DNA of 64,000 nucleotides from Welwitschia mirabilis. Lineage: Eukaryota > Gnetophyta > Gnetopsida > Welwitschiales. Location of the stretch: assembly GCA_051453625.1 (NCBI GenBank), contig JBOZIK010000001.1, forward strand, positions 270,591,593 through 270,655,592. The letters are read 5' to 3'. A program made the translations under genes and the position numbers. Below, piece after piece: positions 32,991-46,169 of this stretch (positions within the stretch are counted from its first letter, which is position 1; the number at the start of each line of letters is the position of its first letter). Below the pieces are notes generated by a model. The model was given only the letters and a program-made list of their open reading frames with translations. It had not been told where the DNA came from and ran no database searches.

Positions 32991-33939
32991 TATATAATAT
33001 ATACATGTAAATTTTTATAACCATATGGGAATTTTTAATTACAATATGTATGTTATAACTTCTATTAATGATTATATTAGGTTTGTTGTAGTGTATTTTC
33101 TCAAGTACAAACATCAGAACATATATTTTTATAATATATATATATATATATTCCATTAAATGAAAGCCTTAAAAATAGGAGAATTTGCATTTAAGACATT
33201 TATTAAATCTTATCTACTTTAACCTTCAATTACCTTCATTTAGGGAAAAAAAAAAAGAAAGAAAAAAATCATCATTAATTTACACTATCTCATAAATAAT
33301 GATAAGTGGAAATCTGGTGAGAACTCTAATAGTTTAATTTTAGTGTTGTAGAATTTTTTTAATGTTTTTCATTTAATTAATTGATTCTTGGATATTCTAG
33401 AAAGAAAAGAATAGATTTTGATTTCTTATTTATTTAAAAAAAATTCCATGTCATTTCTAGATGCTAGAACCACTTGGACAATTCTTTGAACATTAACTTT
33501 CTAAAACTTTAGCTAAAATCTCATCTTCATTTAAAGTTTTGAGAACTAACTCATATAGGTAGTCTATTAAGCTTGACATGTTTTATCTATCTAATCATGG
33601 ATCACTACTTATGTGTATTAAATAATTTAGTTTCTAGTTAAGTTCTAAATAAACTTTTCTCTTCACTTTTATGTTTTTGTAAGGCATATTTTTTTTGGAA
33701 ATCTAGAATTCTATAGTTAGATTATATACTTAATTTCATGGCAAATTAAAAGATACAATGATTTCATGTTACTTAGTACATGTCTTATTGCCTTTATTTT
33801 ATTTAAAGTAGAAAGATATATTAGTGAGATTTCTTTGCCTATTCCACAGGTTATCCTTGACTCATTAGGCTTTAGACGCTATATTGTATTTGAAGTGGAA
33901 AATTCAACTAGACTATACAAAGAAAAGTCCTAAAGAAGC
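31140..33939. other. Right part of L1 element body; no recognisable gene; 843-N gap
   Basis: AT-rich sequence with no domain that I recognise. It contains the (GT)n microsatellite and gap at 32049-32988, and a (TA)n run near 33137-33151. Open frames across 32008-33156 are made of Ns and dinucleotide repeat and mean nothing. Confidence 0.6.
32049..32988 (+). repeat. (GT)n microsatellite spanning an 843-N gap
   Basis: GT repeats run for 25 bases before the gap (32074-32916) and for about 72 bases after it. The gap edges fall inside the same dinucleotide run, so assembly probably failed on the repeat. Confidence 0.95.
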
Positions 33940-34616
33940 ATTGAAAGTACTCAATAAAGGAGTGTATAGTGAAAGAGATTTATAATTTATGAGTTGAGGC
34001 TTAAGCAATTTGTTCATAACATCCTTACAAGTGAGTGTCACAATGTGAAGTGAGAGATTGTTATGTTGTAATATTTGATTTTATGGTTAAAGCTTATTTG
34101 GATTTTGATTGAAGCAAGGAATCCATTGAGTATTCAACCATTTATGCTCTTATGAATTCCTTGTAAAATCAATTATGTGGTCTTTATCCAACCTCTCATA
34201 AAGATATTCTAGTTCACAATGATTTCCATAATTAAGTATGCTTTATAGCCTTTAAAAATGGAAAAGGTTAGAATGTTATATATAACAAAAGAGTTTTCAT
34301 GGATTTTTAAATTGACAAATAGTATAATCTTAGAGGATATATCATGAGGTCAAAGAAAGAGTATAGGAAGAACAAAATTTCTAGAGACTTGATCATACCA
34401 TATACAAGAGATGATTGGTGTTGTCATGATGATTAGTATCTATTTAGCAACATTTCAACTTATCCAATAACTCATGGCATTAAAGTGAGATAAATTCAAC
34501 TTTGTAAGTACAATGAGTAGGAAACAATAAGTAAGAAGCTATTTGGAAATATAAATTAGATGTATGGTAGTGAAATATTAAGTTATCTTATTCAAGTTTT
34601 GAGGATGACACTTCTT
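33940..34616 (+). repeat. 3' body segment shared by L1 and L2 elements
   Basis: It is similar to 46170-47080 in the L2 element. Examples are TTTATGAGTTGAGGCTTAAG at 33989 (46218 in L2), a GTCACAAT word near 34036, AACAAAAGAGTTT near 34284, and a final TTCTTAAGG before the polypurine tract. Both copies end at an LTR that begins TGTCAT. It looks like the noncoding end of two related nonautonomous families. Confidence 0.7.
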
Positions 34617-34630
34617 AAGGGATAGAAAAA
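34617..34630 (+). other. Polypurine tract before L1 3' LTR
   Basis: AAGGGATAGAAAAA directly precedes the LTR start TGTCATGTCTAAATT. It matches the position of the tract at 47081-47094 in L2. Confidence 0.75.
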
Positions 34631-35643
34631 TGTCATGTCTAAATTTTCAAGGTTTAAGAACTTTTATATAATTCTTAATGTCATAAGATAAATTAATTAC
34701 CATATGTATTTATTTTAATTTTTCTAGTGGTGTAATTTTTATTATGAAAACTTTATAAAGTAATTCTTTGCATTTTTTATTTTTTCTAACTAAAAATTTT
34801 AGTTGCTAAATCATTTTATTTATAGAAAATAGTTTTTATATGGATCTAGAAATTACTGGTTACGAGAATTATTTTACTTATATATGGAGCATTATGATTA
34901 TTTTTATGATATTGAAATTCCTAGTGACCTGTCAAGGGTTATAGAATTTCCATTACTTTTACCATATCAGTTCCTCTTACTCTACCACTCTCTTATGGTG
35001 TTTTTTCATCATCCTATACTTTCTATTATAAATAAAACCATTCTCTTCTCATATTTCTATCTCGAGAAAAGTTTTAACTATTGATTCTTATCATCTTAAT
35101 CTTAGAACTTGGATAAGCCTTAGAACCTTGGAGCTTAGAATCTTTGAAGTCTTTAATTTTTCATTTTTTATTCAGTATGATTTATGGTTTTTCAAATATT
35201 TTCTTGTATAGTTTATAATTCCTCAAATATTTTCTTACATGATTTATGGTCTTTAATCCATAGTTGTATGGTTCTTGATTTTACATTTATTTCTCATATA
35301 GCCCTTATCTCTTATGTTTTAAATAGTCTATGTCTTGAAGTGATTTTAATTTTTATTTCCTTATATGATTATTCTTGCATATCATTTAGAATTGTTTTTT
35401 TTTTTCATGCTTCATACACATCATATTTGTACCTTTCTTGGTTTCCTATATCACAAACATTCTTATCTAACCTAAGTCTTATGACAAGTTTGACTTGTTT
35501 TTATTATTAACCTTAGCTGATGCTCTTTAAATAAAGAAATTGAAAATGACTAGGGTAACTAGTTGTTTAAACCTTAAAAAAAACACTCTTCTAAAGAAGT
35601 CCCGAGGCTATGGGACCAAACTTCCAAGATGCATAGGGAAAAT
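34631..35643 (+). repeat. L1-family LTR (copy c), left segment
   Basis: Homologous to the first two thirds of copy b. It stops at GCATAGGGAAAAT, where the CACTA transposon begins, and resumes at 51681 with GTAACCAATTTATCATT, which continues the alignment with copy b (ATGATTAATTTACCATT near 19026). The last three bases (AAT, 35641-35643) are the left target duplication. The open frames at 34884 and 35184 are LTR sequence. Confidence 0.85.
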
Positions 35644-35960
35644 CACTACTAGAAATATAATATTTTAAGGTGTTTATTAAAATAATTTCCTTAAATATTG
35701 AGCTTTTTAAAGCATTTATTTTGATAAATGCCTCAAATGGATCAAATGAAAACCTTTAATGTATTTGTTTAATGAAATTCCTTAAAAGCCTTTTAAAAGT
35801 TTCTTTTAATGCCTTTATTAAATTAAACATGTTAAAAAGTCAAACTTTAGATTTAAAAAAAACCAAAAAAGTTTTTAAGGCATTTGTTTTGATAAAACCT
35901 TAAAAAACAACATTAAAAAACATAACTTGAATTTCATGTTCATGCTTCGCATTTTTACGA
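35644..35960. repeat. CACTA left end and subterminal repeats
   Basis: After the terminal CACTACTAGAAAT come several short repeats in both directions: AAAGCATTTATTTTGATAAA, AATGCCTCAAA, TTTTAATGCCTTTATT and TTTTTAAGGCATTTGTTTTG. In CACTA elements such repeats bind the second transposase protein. A short tandem array of TTCATGCTTTGCATTTTCA-like words follows at 35937-36025. Confidence 0.85.
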
Positions 35961-38900
35961 TTCACATTTTTGTACTTCCACTCTTTGTACTTCATATTTT
36001 CATGCTTTGCATTTTCATGCTTCTAATGTTTTGCCCTAATGCCCATTAAGAATCATCTCTTTAAGCACTTACAACTGCACTATGGCCACTATGGTATTTT
36101 AGAAGACCCCTCATTATGTTGAATAGGTAGTTGATTATTTAAAAACTCTCCTCAATTACAAGAGAGATATAATGCTCAAGAGTTATAAAGGCTAGAGAAT
36201 AAATAGCAGATCTACATTAGAAACATAGAAAACCTTGAGAATAGGAAGCGCATAGTGATTGTAGAAGAATGAAGGTGTGTATGATAATATTGATTAAATT
36301 GTTGATGGGAGAACTTGTGATTAGCACAAGGATTTATATGATCTATGCAATTTATGCGTGTTGCCTCACTATCGCACTAGACTTCACAGAAATGATGAAA
36401 AAATATAAGCTTAATAAGATTAGACTATGGGATTATCTTGTTCATTTCATTGTCTACTGTGAGTCAAGTGTTGTGAGATCCAATCGCATAGATAATATTT
36501 TGAATGGACAATTATTCAAGGGCTTTTACATTACCCTTATCATTCTTATTCATGGCATTTTTTGATTTAAAGAAGGGGTATGGCTGGTTGGAATTCCCTT
36601 CTTCTATCTTCATTAATTCAAAACTATTGACTAAAAGTTTTGTTGAATTAGTAAGCTTGGAGGAATGTTGTATTTCATAGGATCAGAGTCAAAATATGAT
36701 CACATCTTTCTCCCTAATTTAGGATCTCTCTAGCATATATGATAGGTACTTGTGAATTATTTGCTAAATGAGAACTATTTCTGATTATTTCTTGATCTTT
36801 AGCGCTATTTCTCTACTAACTTTAGAAATGGCATTAAAATGGAAACATAGAAACTTTCTTTAATACAGCTACTTGTTTCTTGTCTAATCTTTTATTATTT
36901 ACCAATTTTTATTGTTTTGACTCAGTTTAGAGTCTGTATATGAAAATCCAATTGTAAGAGAGTGAAAGATGTGATAGAATCAACTCTAAAATATGAGTCT
37001 CAAAACTAACTAGTCTTTTTACAACCATAATGCTCTTCTCCAAGTGTGTGTGATTACTTCCTTTGTGTAAATAGGGACGTATTATTGCTTAGCCATAACC
37101 AATATAAGTCTAGCACTTAAAGCATGTATCAGACTTGCTACCTTTCTGTACATAGTATGAGAATTTCATTGCAATTATTCCAAAATCTTTAGTATTTAAT
37201 GTAAGTATAAGATAATAGTAAGTAACATTTATAATTTTTTCCAAAATTTCCTTACATGCTTACAATGTGATTGCTTATATCCAACTTCATTTAGAAATTC
37301 GTCAATTATATCATGTTATTAGATTAATCTCTAAAAAAATTAAAGGGTAAAGAGTCTACCAAGAGATTGGAATTTTTTTATATGAAGAGAATCGTAAGAG
37401 GCCTATTTGAGATGTGATGTGATTCTTATAAGTTGATCTAGTATTCTTTACAAGAAGGTCTAATAAAACAAAAATTGAGAATGGAAATTTAGATTTTATA
37501 CTTTTGAATAAGGAAAAGGCAATGAAAAATCAAGGAAGGAAGGGTTCAATTAACTTCAATGATTGGAATATAGACATGCAAAACTATAGTGGAAGATGAA
37601 GAGGACATGATCAACTTAAAGTCTTAGTTCTATAAACATAAGGAACGTTAAGATAAATTTCCTTTTCTTCTAGTTTTGATACAAAAGATGATACTCTAGA
37701 ATTTCCTTTTCTTTCCCTCAAAGGCTTTCATATTATTTACTTTTAAATATTTGTGATTTCTTTAGAGTATTCATTTCCTTTCCTACCATTTCAATTCTTT
37801 GGAAAGATCTATTACCTAATCAAAAGAATCAAATTTTTGCATCTTTAGATGTTTTGAAATATAAGAATTACAATTCTTCAAAAACTTTACTAGTGATCTA
37901 AAGAATCAAATTTTTAGACTAATAGATCTTCATCCTGACTAGTCTTCCAACTTGCTAAGAGGATATAGTTCTACATAAACTTTAGTTTGTTTGTGTTTGA
38001 AGTGAATAAATAATTTTCTTTCTTCCTACATAATGTTTTACTTGAGATTCTTTATGTATGCATGGAACCTAGAAGTTTTTAATCAAAGTGGCAAACGCAA
38101 GACTAAATGCTTTTTTCCAAATTACAAACACATACCCATCATAGCCTAATGCTAAGTTACATGCTGAGAATTATTCCACTCTGAAAGACATCATTATTAT
38201 ACATGGATACAATGAAATTTGGGTTCTAAGAATACATAACCTTTATATTTAAATATTAAGTTTCCATTTATTTTTATATTATATTATTAGTATTTAATGG
38301 TATTACTGAACACGATACTAAAATAATTCCAAAATACTAGAGAAGTTTGGTATCATGTTTGTGAAAACTAGTTCAAAATAGCTAGGAAATAGGGAGGCAA
38401 AGGTAAATTGAAAGCCTCACAAGGTGGACTATGCTAAAGAGCTATAAGAGATATCTGAATGGATGCAAAGAAATCTATGGGTGATTTAGCTCTTTTGTAA
38501 AGAAATTCATCATTTACTATTGTTTCCCTAAGTATTTTCTACAAAACTTAAGAAACAATATTACCAAGGTCATCATTATCATCACTATCTTTATCTTTAT
38601 TGTATTGGCTAAGTGAAAATGAATACATAAGGTAGTAGCCATAAAATTACAACAAGAAAATGTATCAAAATAAAACAAAACAAATTCTACTATTTGCTAA
38701 TATAACATATGTATGTCAACATTTTAGTAACTTTTAAGGGTTGTAGTGGAATGAAACGTGTGACATGATTGACTGGGTAATGTTTTTAGATGATTTTTTA
38801 AAAATACTAGTAGTCATCTACCTTACTTACAAGAGCATCTTCAAAATAAATAGATTAAAGGGATATTTTTAAAAACAGAAAAATTTTGATGTTTAACAAG

Positions 38901-40157
38901 AGAAGAATAGTAAGTTAGGACAAAGAAATCTAGTTCCTTTAAGCCTAAATGCAAACTTGCTCCCCTTATCTAGAGTCCTCTAATACTTTTCACTGATTAA
39001 AATATGATGAGACACCCAAATAGTTGCACTAGAACATCTTAAGAAAGAAGGCATATAATAAATTGGTTATAACAAAAGGCTAAACATGATTCATAAGTGC
39101 AGATCTCATTTTGGATGAGTAAAAATGGGAGGAAAAGAGGGCAGAAAGAGAGTTAGAGAGGATCAAGGGAGGGTTATGTGATTCATGGATGGGTTTCAGA
39201 ATTAGACCATTACACATGGCCAGCCACTTGTTACAGAGAAATGATACTCTTGAGAGTGAAAGTTAAGAAAGAAGAGGCATATAAAACTAGGTCAATGGTT
39301 GGCTTTAGACATGCTAAAGAAATTTCAGTAAATGATCTCTATAGTTTTAACAACAAGGTAATAAAGTCCCAAATAAAATCAATTTAGGATTTACGTCACT
39401 GGAAAATTATTGTGATGATCCCATTAAATTACAGTGCTAATGATATAGTATAATACATTAGGGCATTGATTAAAAAAGAAAGATACATGGATGGGATGAA
39501 ATGGAAAGAGCCTAGTATTGAGAACTAATTTGAAAATATAGATGTTGAAACTTTCAACTAGTGTAAGAGGCTTCCTATTGAAGTTTATGAAATATTGGGT
39601 AGAAGAGTTTATATGTGGTGATCTGATCATGAAATAAGTACCTTTAATCCACTAAGACTATCTTCCCTTTCATATTTTGAAATCCTCAATGTGCTTTTAA
39701 AATTTAATATAGACTTTTATTACATTCTTAATGTTTCTTCTCTACTTTTAAATTACTTTTTCTCTTTCAAATGATATTCTTTCTACAATGTAATCTTTGC
39801 TACTACTTGGATTCTGAATCTTCCTATATAAATTGCAAATTCCCTTGCTAATGTTACTTTCCTACATAAAACTCTATTTTTGTCTTTTCTGATTACTTTA
39901 GCATTGAACAAATAAATTTGAGAAGTATTTCTTAAAAATTTAAAGAACATGTATCACTACTACAGAGCTTTATTTGAGCACTAGACAAAGTAGAGCACAT
40001 GAAATGATTAAATGATGGGACTAAAATAATAGTGGCTAATGAAGAAGATATAAGCACATGAAAAGATCATACATCATTGCAGTTAAGAAGATTTTTTTTG
40101 AACTAGTCATAAAAAGAATTGTTGAAATTTATCTGTAATGTTATAACGATGAAGCAG
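35961..40157. other. CACTA interior, left; no recognisable transposase
   Basis: About 4.2 kb of AT-rich sequence. The longest open frames are 36269-36565 (98 residues, hydrophobic, no motif), 39178-39387 and 39424-39630 on the minus strand. None resembles the transposase or DNA-binding protein of CACTA elements as far as I can see. It may be a filler sequence or heavily decayed. Confidence 0.5.
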
Positions 40158-43100
40158 TATCACATCCATATTTTTATTTTTCTTATAAAATTTTCAAAGG
40201 TTATGTTTAATGAAATATTTAGAAAATATTGAATTATTTGAAACCTTTAATTGTTATAATTATTATGTTCTTGAGATTTAGTCTTATTAAATTGTAATAT
40301 GAGTATCTTTTGATTAAATGTGTGCATATAATTTTCAAATGTTCCTATGGTAGAAATGATTTCTTTTGTTTACTTATGCACTTCTTAGAAATTATGCTTG
40401 ATTAAATGTATATTATGGAGGCATGTTATTTATCCTTTTTTCTCATTATTAAATGTGAAAGCATTATCTTTATTTATATTATTAAAAGCACCCAATGGTC
40501 AAATGATCTTTCATGAGACATTATGTACCCCCCTTAACGGTTACTTCGTGTTGTGTCCTTTCGTATTGTAAAGTTTCATCATCATATGCATGTTCTCTCA
40601 CTTTAAATAGAGTCCTTCCTTCCTCAAGTCTAGTTTATTTTCGAAAAACAATATTGCCTTGAAATTTTAAAAGCTTAGGAGGCTTAGGAGGTCTGAAAAA
40701 CTTGGAAGATCTTTGAACAATGAACTTAAAAGTATGGATTTATACACTTGTATTTCCTTGATAGTTCCTTATTATGAATTTTTTTATTGAGATCGATGTG
40801 TATGTATTCCTATAAGTTGATTGTTAAATCATATGTTTGTTGAATAACAAAAACTCTATGTTGATGGATATCTCATCTTCATTTACTCTTTTCTTGAAAT
40901 CTTAAAGTTATCTTTCTATATGAGATGAAAATTCATGATTAAATCCTATAGTACTCACCTTGTCATCTTGCTGTTGAAATATTGTCTAGGTGTTATGTTA
41001 TGGTCAAACCTATCTTAGCTTCTCGATATCATTTTGTTTTAACTTATGATTATGAATTTCTATAGATCATCAAATGATGCAGTGGACTTTACATATTGTT
41101 AAACAAGGTAGTGAAGAGAGAATCCTATAGATCATTGAATAAGGCAGTGGGGATATTATATTACCACAAATTGCCGAATGAGGCAGTGACCTTCATAGAT
41201 AACCAAACAAGGTAGTGAAGTTAATAATAATTGAGACTATATATTTTTTATTATGAGAATCATATATCGCTGANNNNNNNNNNNNNNNNNNNNNNNNNNN
41301 NNNNNNNNNNNNNNNNNNNNNNNNNNNNNNNNNNNNNNNNNNNNNNNNNNNNNNNNNNNNNNNNNNNNNNNNNNNNNNNNNNNNNNNNNNNNNNNNNNNT
41401 ATTCTCATTCATAATCATGAGAATAATGTATGTATTATATCTTGATTTTATTAAATTCTTGATTGTCTTTTCTATCTTAATTCTTAAAGATTCTTACCAA
41501 ACTATCTATTCTTACCTAGATCATACTAAGGGCTATGAGATTTTCATACATCTCATTCCATACCTTTTTGTGACAAATGGTAAATCTGAAGTCTAATTGC
41601 TGATATGGACATGAATTTATAAAGCATTGTTCGATCTATATTGATGGAAAATCTCATTGAAAATTTGTAATCCNNNNNNNNNNNNNNNNNNNNNNNNNNN
41701 NNNNNNNNNNNNNNNNNNNNNNNNNNNNNNNNNNNNNNNNNNNNNNNNNNNNNNNNNNNNNNNNNNNNNNNNNNNNNNNNNNNNNNNNNNNNNNNNNNNN
41801 NNNNNNNNNNNNNNNNNNNNNNNNNNNNNNNNNTTTCTAAAATTTTTGCAATAAAATATGTTGATATGAGATCATATTTCCTATTATTATTCGATGGAAT
41901 TATATGAGAATCTTGAATATTTAGTCATGAATTTATTCTATTGTTTAAAATGTCAATTGAAAATTGTGAATTTTCGCTAATTATGATTTGGTATATCAAT
42001 TTCATGTTACATTTGGAATGTGAAAAATTATCCTAAAAATCCCTTATCATATTGAGTTTTTAAAAGAATATTTCTTGGATGTTATGTTTATTTATTTTTA
42101 ATAAATTCTTTTTAATGGACATGTGATTTGCCCTCCATCCCTAAAGATTTAAACCTAATGTAAAGAGAGCTAATTTAACTCTCTTTAAATCAGTTTAATG
42201 TTATAAAGTTAGGAGTCCTCTTTGAATAATTTAATATTATAAAATTTGTTTAGAAGAGAAGCCTTTTTAATTTAATTTAATGTGATGAAGTAAGTTTACG
42301 AGAGGAGAGGAAAAANNNNNNNNNNNNNNNNNNNNNNNNNNNNNNNNNNNNNNNNNNNNNNNNNNNNNNNNNNNNNNNNNNNNNNNNNNNNNNNNNNNNN
42401 NNNNNNNNNNNNNNNAAGTTTTCTGGATCATTTGTGATCATTATTGTCTCAATTAGTTCGGGTTATGTACTTATTTCCTATTAATTTTCATGAGAGATAA
42501 ATTTCTTTATTTCTATGTGTATGGTTTGTATTATGTGAAGTTAACTCTAATGGATTATGTTATGTGATTGATGAATATTTCTCTTGAAAATTTCTAGTAA
42601 TAATTTTTTTATTTGAGATCATATTTTCAACTATTATTTGATGAAATTTTTGAAAATCTTAAATCCTTAAAGCATGCATTTATTTCCATTATTTGAAATG
42701 ATAATTTAAAATTCTAAATTTCTGGAATCTTTTTGGTAATTATAATTTATCATAACAATTTCATGTTATATTTAGAATATGAAAAATGATCTTGAAAATC
42801 CCTTGTCACATGGAGTTTTTAGAAGAATATTTCTTGGATGTTATGTTTATTTATTTTTATAAATTCCTTTTAATGGACATGTGATTTTCCCTCCTTTCCT
42901 AAAGATTTAAATCCAATGTAAGGGGAGCTAATTCAATCCTCTTTAAATCAATTTAATGTTCTAAATTTAGGAGTCCTCAAGCCTTTTTTTATTTTAATTT
43001 AATGTGATGAAGTAATTTTATAAGAGGAGGGGAAAATTTTATTACAAGTAAATGATTAGTACTCTTAGTGAGACTTAAGCTACCAATCACTCCCTTTTCA

Positions 43101-43333
43101 ATAACAGTAAATATGGAATAATTAAGACATCATGAAGGAGAGGACCACCTTAAAGATAGAAATTATTAAAGGAAGTTATAAATTCTTGAGATGGACGTTA
43201 CAAAGATTAAATTTTCTATCAATAATATAGATAGTTTTTAATTAATGCTTTAATAGAGGGGAATAATGAGGATTTAATCCCTTACTAAATAAGTAATGTT
43301 CATAAGTTTAGAAAAATAAAAGTAGGCATTACA
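40158..43333 (+). repeat. L2 5' LTR with internal 3'-half duplication and three gaps
   Basis: It aligns with 47095-49566 from TATCACATCCATATTT to GGCATTACA. It is about 700 bases longer because its 3' half occurs twice: 41843-42315 and 42605-43055 share CCTAAAGATTTAAA, GGAGCTAATT, AGGAGTCCTC and TAATGTGATGAAGTAA in the same order. Gaps lie at 41274-41399, 41674-41833 and 42316-42415. The last one falls exactly between the two halves, so a contig-end artefact is possible. Open frames at 41193-41854 are LTR plus Ns. Confidence 0.75.
41060..41220 (+). repeat. Minisatellite in L2 LTR (left copy)
   Basis: Tandem degenerate units of about 40-45 bases built on ATAGATCATTGAATAAGGCA followed by GTGG or GTGAAG. 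The same array occurs at 47998-48330 in the right LTR with more units. Confidence 0.8.
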
Positions 43334-43334
43334 C

Positions 43335-43380
43335 TTTGGATATCAAAGCATGGTTTTGCATTTTGGTATCAGAACATTAG
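43335..43380 (+). other. Double primer-binding-like site of L2 element
   Basis: Directly after the LTR end (GGCATTACA) is TTTGGATATCAAAGCATGG. After TTTTGCA comes a second, better match, TTTTGGTATCAGAACATTAG (43361-43380). Both resemble the plant tRNA-iMet site TTTGGTATCAGAGC. A similar doubled arrangement is seen at 1735-1808. Confidence 0.65.
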
Positions 43381-46169
43381 GTTGCGAATTCATTGGGTGT
43401 AGTTATTATGAAAGCACAACTAGCATTTTGCATAAATGGAGGCAACCCACACCATTGAACAAGTACATGAGAATTGTGCAAACAAGAAATTGTAACAGTT
43501 TGGGAGAAATATTTTGGAAGACATGAGACACTAAGGCAAATTAACTATACATGTCATAGCACAATAAAATTTCCATTTAATTTCTATTTGGAAGCATAGA
43601 AGATGAGAAGAAAACGTAAGGAGGCATTACAAATAAAGAAGTAATGGATCACAAATCTAAAAGGAGCTTTATTAGAGTCATGCAGTGGGTCACAACATCT
43701 TGTTCCTGCAGGCCTTGGATTGCATTCTATTTCTATGTACTTTATTCTTAATAGGCTCCCACTGCCAATGCCTATGGTCCTATTTGCTTCGGTGAATGAG
43801 TCAAGGCAAAGTTGGAGTTATGAGAATCATTAATAGTAGAAGATAATACTTGCCAATCATTGATCTCTTAGTTAGATTTACATGTGTATGTGGGGATAGA
43901 TTCAATTCGAAAAGGGCCCATTTAAGAAACCGAGGGTGGCATTCATAGAGTGAGGGTTGATTACCTCAATAATAAAAGAATGTTTCTTATTTCATATTAG
44001 CACTATGCCTTAACTTAGAATTAGAAATTATCACAACACACAAACGTGGTTTTTCCTGATCTCTGCATATTTCTGTTACTCTATCCATTAAACAATTTTA
44101 AAACTTCTTTGTTAATTCACGCAGATACATTCTTTAGTAGCATTTAGGAATGGGTGCAGATAAGGGAAAATATAATGGCGGAAGACGATGCTTAAGAGCA
44201 TTGTTAAGAGCACCAGGAAAAGGAAAAAACAGTGGAACCATTTACTAAATAATTGAAATAAAAATGTGCTACAAATCGCGTTCCTCAACGTTTCACCATG
44301 AAATGCTTCTAATAAAAGTGAAGATTTTCAATGAATTATTGATTATGTTTAAGCTGTCCAAGTGGTAGCGGTTTAACAGAACGTTTAAGAACCCTTTCTG
44401 TGACCTAGACTAGAATATTCAAGAGTGAATAGGAGCTATCACAATTGCATTCAGATTCATCTTTTGTTTTCTTGTTTCAGAGGATGAAAACTTAATTTAG
44501 ATCAAAGATTAAAGGGAAACACTTGAGTTTCCAAATCTGTGCAAGTGATGTCTCATAGAGCTTAAGACTAAGGTGTGATGGGATAGAGGAAATTAAAGAA
44601 GTTTTTGGGTTCTCGCATATTCAAATGCCTAAACGTTAGCTCAGTTAACAATTCACTATCTGGCCTAAAGTTGTTTAATTGTGTCAGAGGAGTATAACCA
44701 GTTCTACAAGCCGTGTGGACGGGGAGATGTTTCAGCGGAGAGAGAATGAGGCATTAAACAGGATTTATTAATTCACAATGATATTAGCATTGCATTTGTG
44801 GTAGACGATACACCTACATTCCCAGTAAAAAAGGGTGTTTTTTTTTTTTTTTTTTTTAAAGAGCCAAAAGTAGCATGGATCACGCTTGAAAGACAAACGC
44901 AGTCAGTAGGATCAACTATGGAAATCAACCACGGGATCATGCGGCCAAAATTATACGCAAAATTGAGTGTGGCTCGACAGTGGTTGTGCATGGATCCGTA
45001 GGAGTCAAACAGGGATTAAGCGCTATTGAGAAAGCCTGTACCAAAAGAAAAGAAAATTTTATTGAAAAGAATAGCTATAAGAATATCTGTTGTGCTATCG
45101 ATTCAACACGTCTTCCCTTGGACTAATGGTGAAGAGGAATGAAGATAAACAAAGAGGTTTAAAAGGATGAAAAGTAGTAGAATTGTATGGATGTTCATTG
45201 AGTAGATGGCTATGTCGAATAAGACAGGAGGTTACAAGCTTGATCGTGTTGACGAGATAATTCTGTGAGGTGTTTCCAATGGATACTAAAAGAGTGGCCT
45301 ACAATGCATCTACTAGATGAAATATAAAGGCTTACATCAAAGTTGTTAGTATTTCCAAAACGGTATTGTACAGGGGGATAAGACAATGAATCAGATGATC
45401 ATTTGTTCGACTCTTAATAATAATATTTTATCACTATTATACTTTATAAAAGGGTTTTATAAGCCATAACTCTTTAATACCCTTTTATCTTATTCTATTA
45501 TTTGACTATTGAAAATCCCTTTTTCATATATATATATATATTTAAAAGATAAAGCAATAGGCTTATGAGAGCATTATGAAACCTTTTGAGATTGATGATG
45601 TTCCCAATATTGCAAAAGCAAGAGAAGTTTATCATATTTAAAACCAAGATGGTCAATCTAAAGTGTCCATCACTAAGGCCCTTCTTGTCTTTGTAATAAA
45701 GAAAGCTGTAGTAAATGGAATTTTTACATCTTTTATTCACCCTTGTACAATTAACTATTTTGTTAAAATAAAAGAAGTATATTGAAGTTATTCAACTACT
45801 ATTTATGGAGGCATCTTGGTCTTTATAATACTATCTCCACAGACATTATTTTAAGTGTTTTAAACAAGAAGCAACTATTGAATGACATGAGCATGTCCCT
45901 CTATACAAGATGTAGCTTAAGTGAATCTTAATCACTTATAGGTCATGTATTATCCAACAACCTTCTTTTTTTATGGTTTACATAGCCCATGTATCCTTTA
46001 GAAGGTCTTGGTTCAATCTACAATTAATTCGTTTAACATGTTATTTCATTTATAAATCTTCGCAACATTGCTTGTCAAACTACATAATGTCTCTTTCTTG
46101 TCATCGTGATTAATTTTTAAATAGCCATACACATTTTACTTGACTTTAAGGAACATTAGTATCAAGAGG
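43381..46169 (+). other. L2 element body, richer in G and C; no recognisable gene
   Basis: From about 43700 to 45400 the composition is clearly less AT-rich than its surroundings. An open frame at 44798-45001 (67 residues) includes VAWITLERQTQSVGSTMEIN and HGIMRPKLYAKLSVARQWLC, which is protein-like, but I cannot name it. A run of 20 T lies at 44838-44857 within it. It could be captured host sequence, or the ordinary leader of the element. The minus-strand frames at 44773 and 45498 are shadows. Confidence 0.45.

Noticed and set aside
32008-33156. Open frames up to 382 residues with His-Thr or Cys-Val repeats
   Set aside because: They are translations of a (GT)n run and 843 Ns.
44330-44420. 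tRNA-like words (GTCCAAGTGGTAGCGGTT)
   Set aside because: Looks like an A box, but no B box at the right distance and no cloverleaf.
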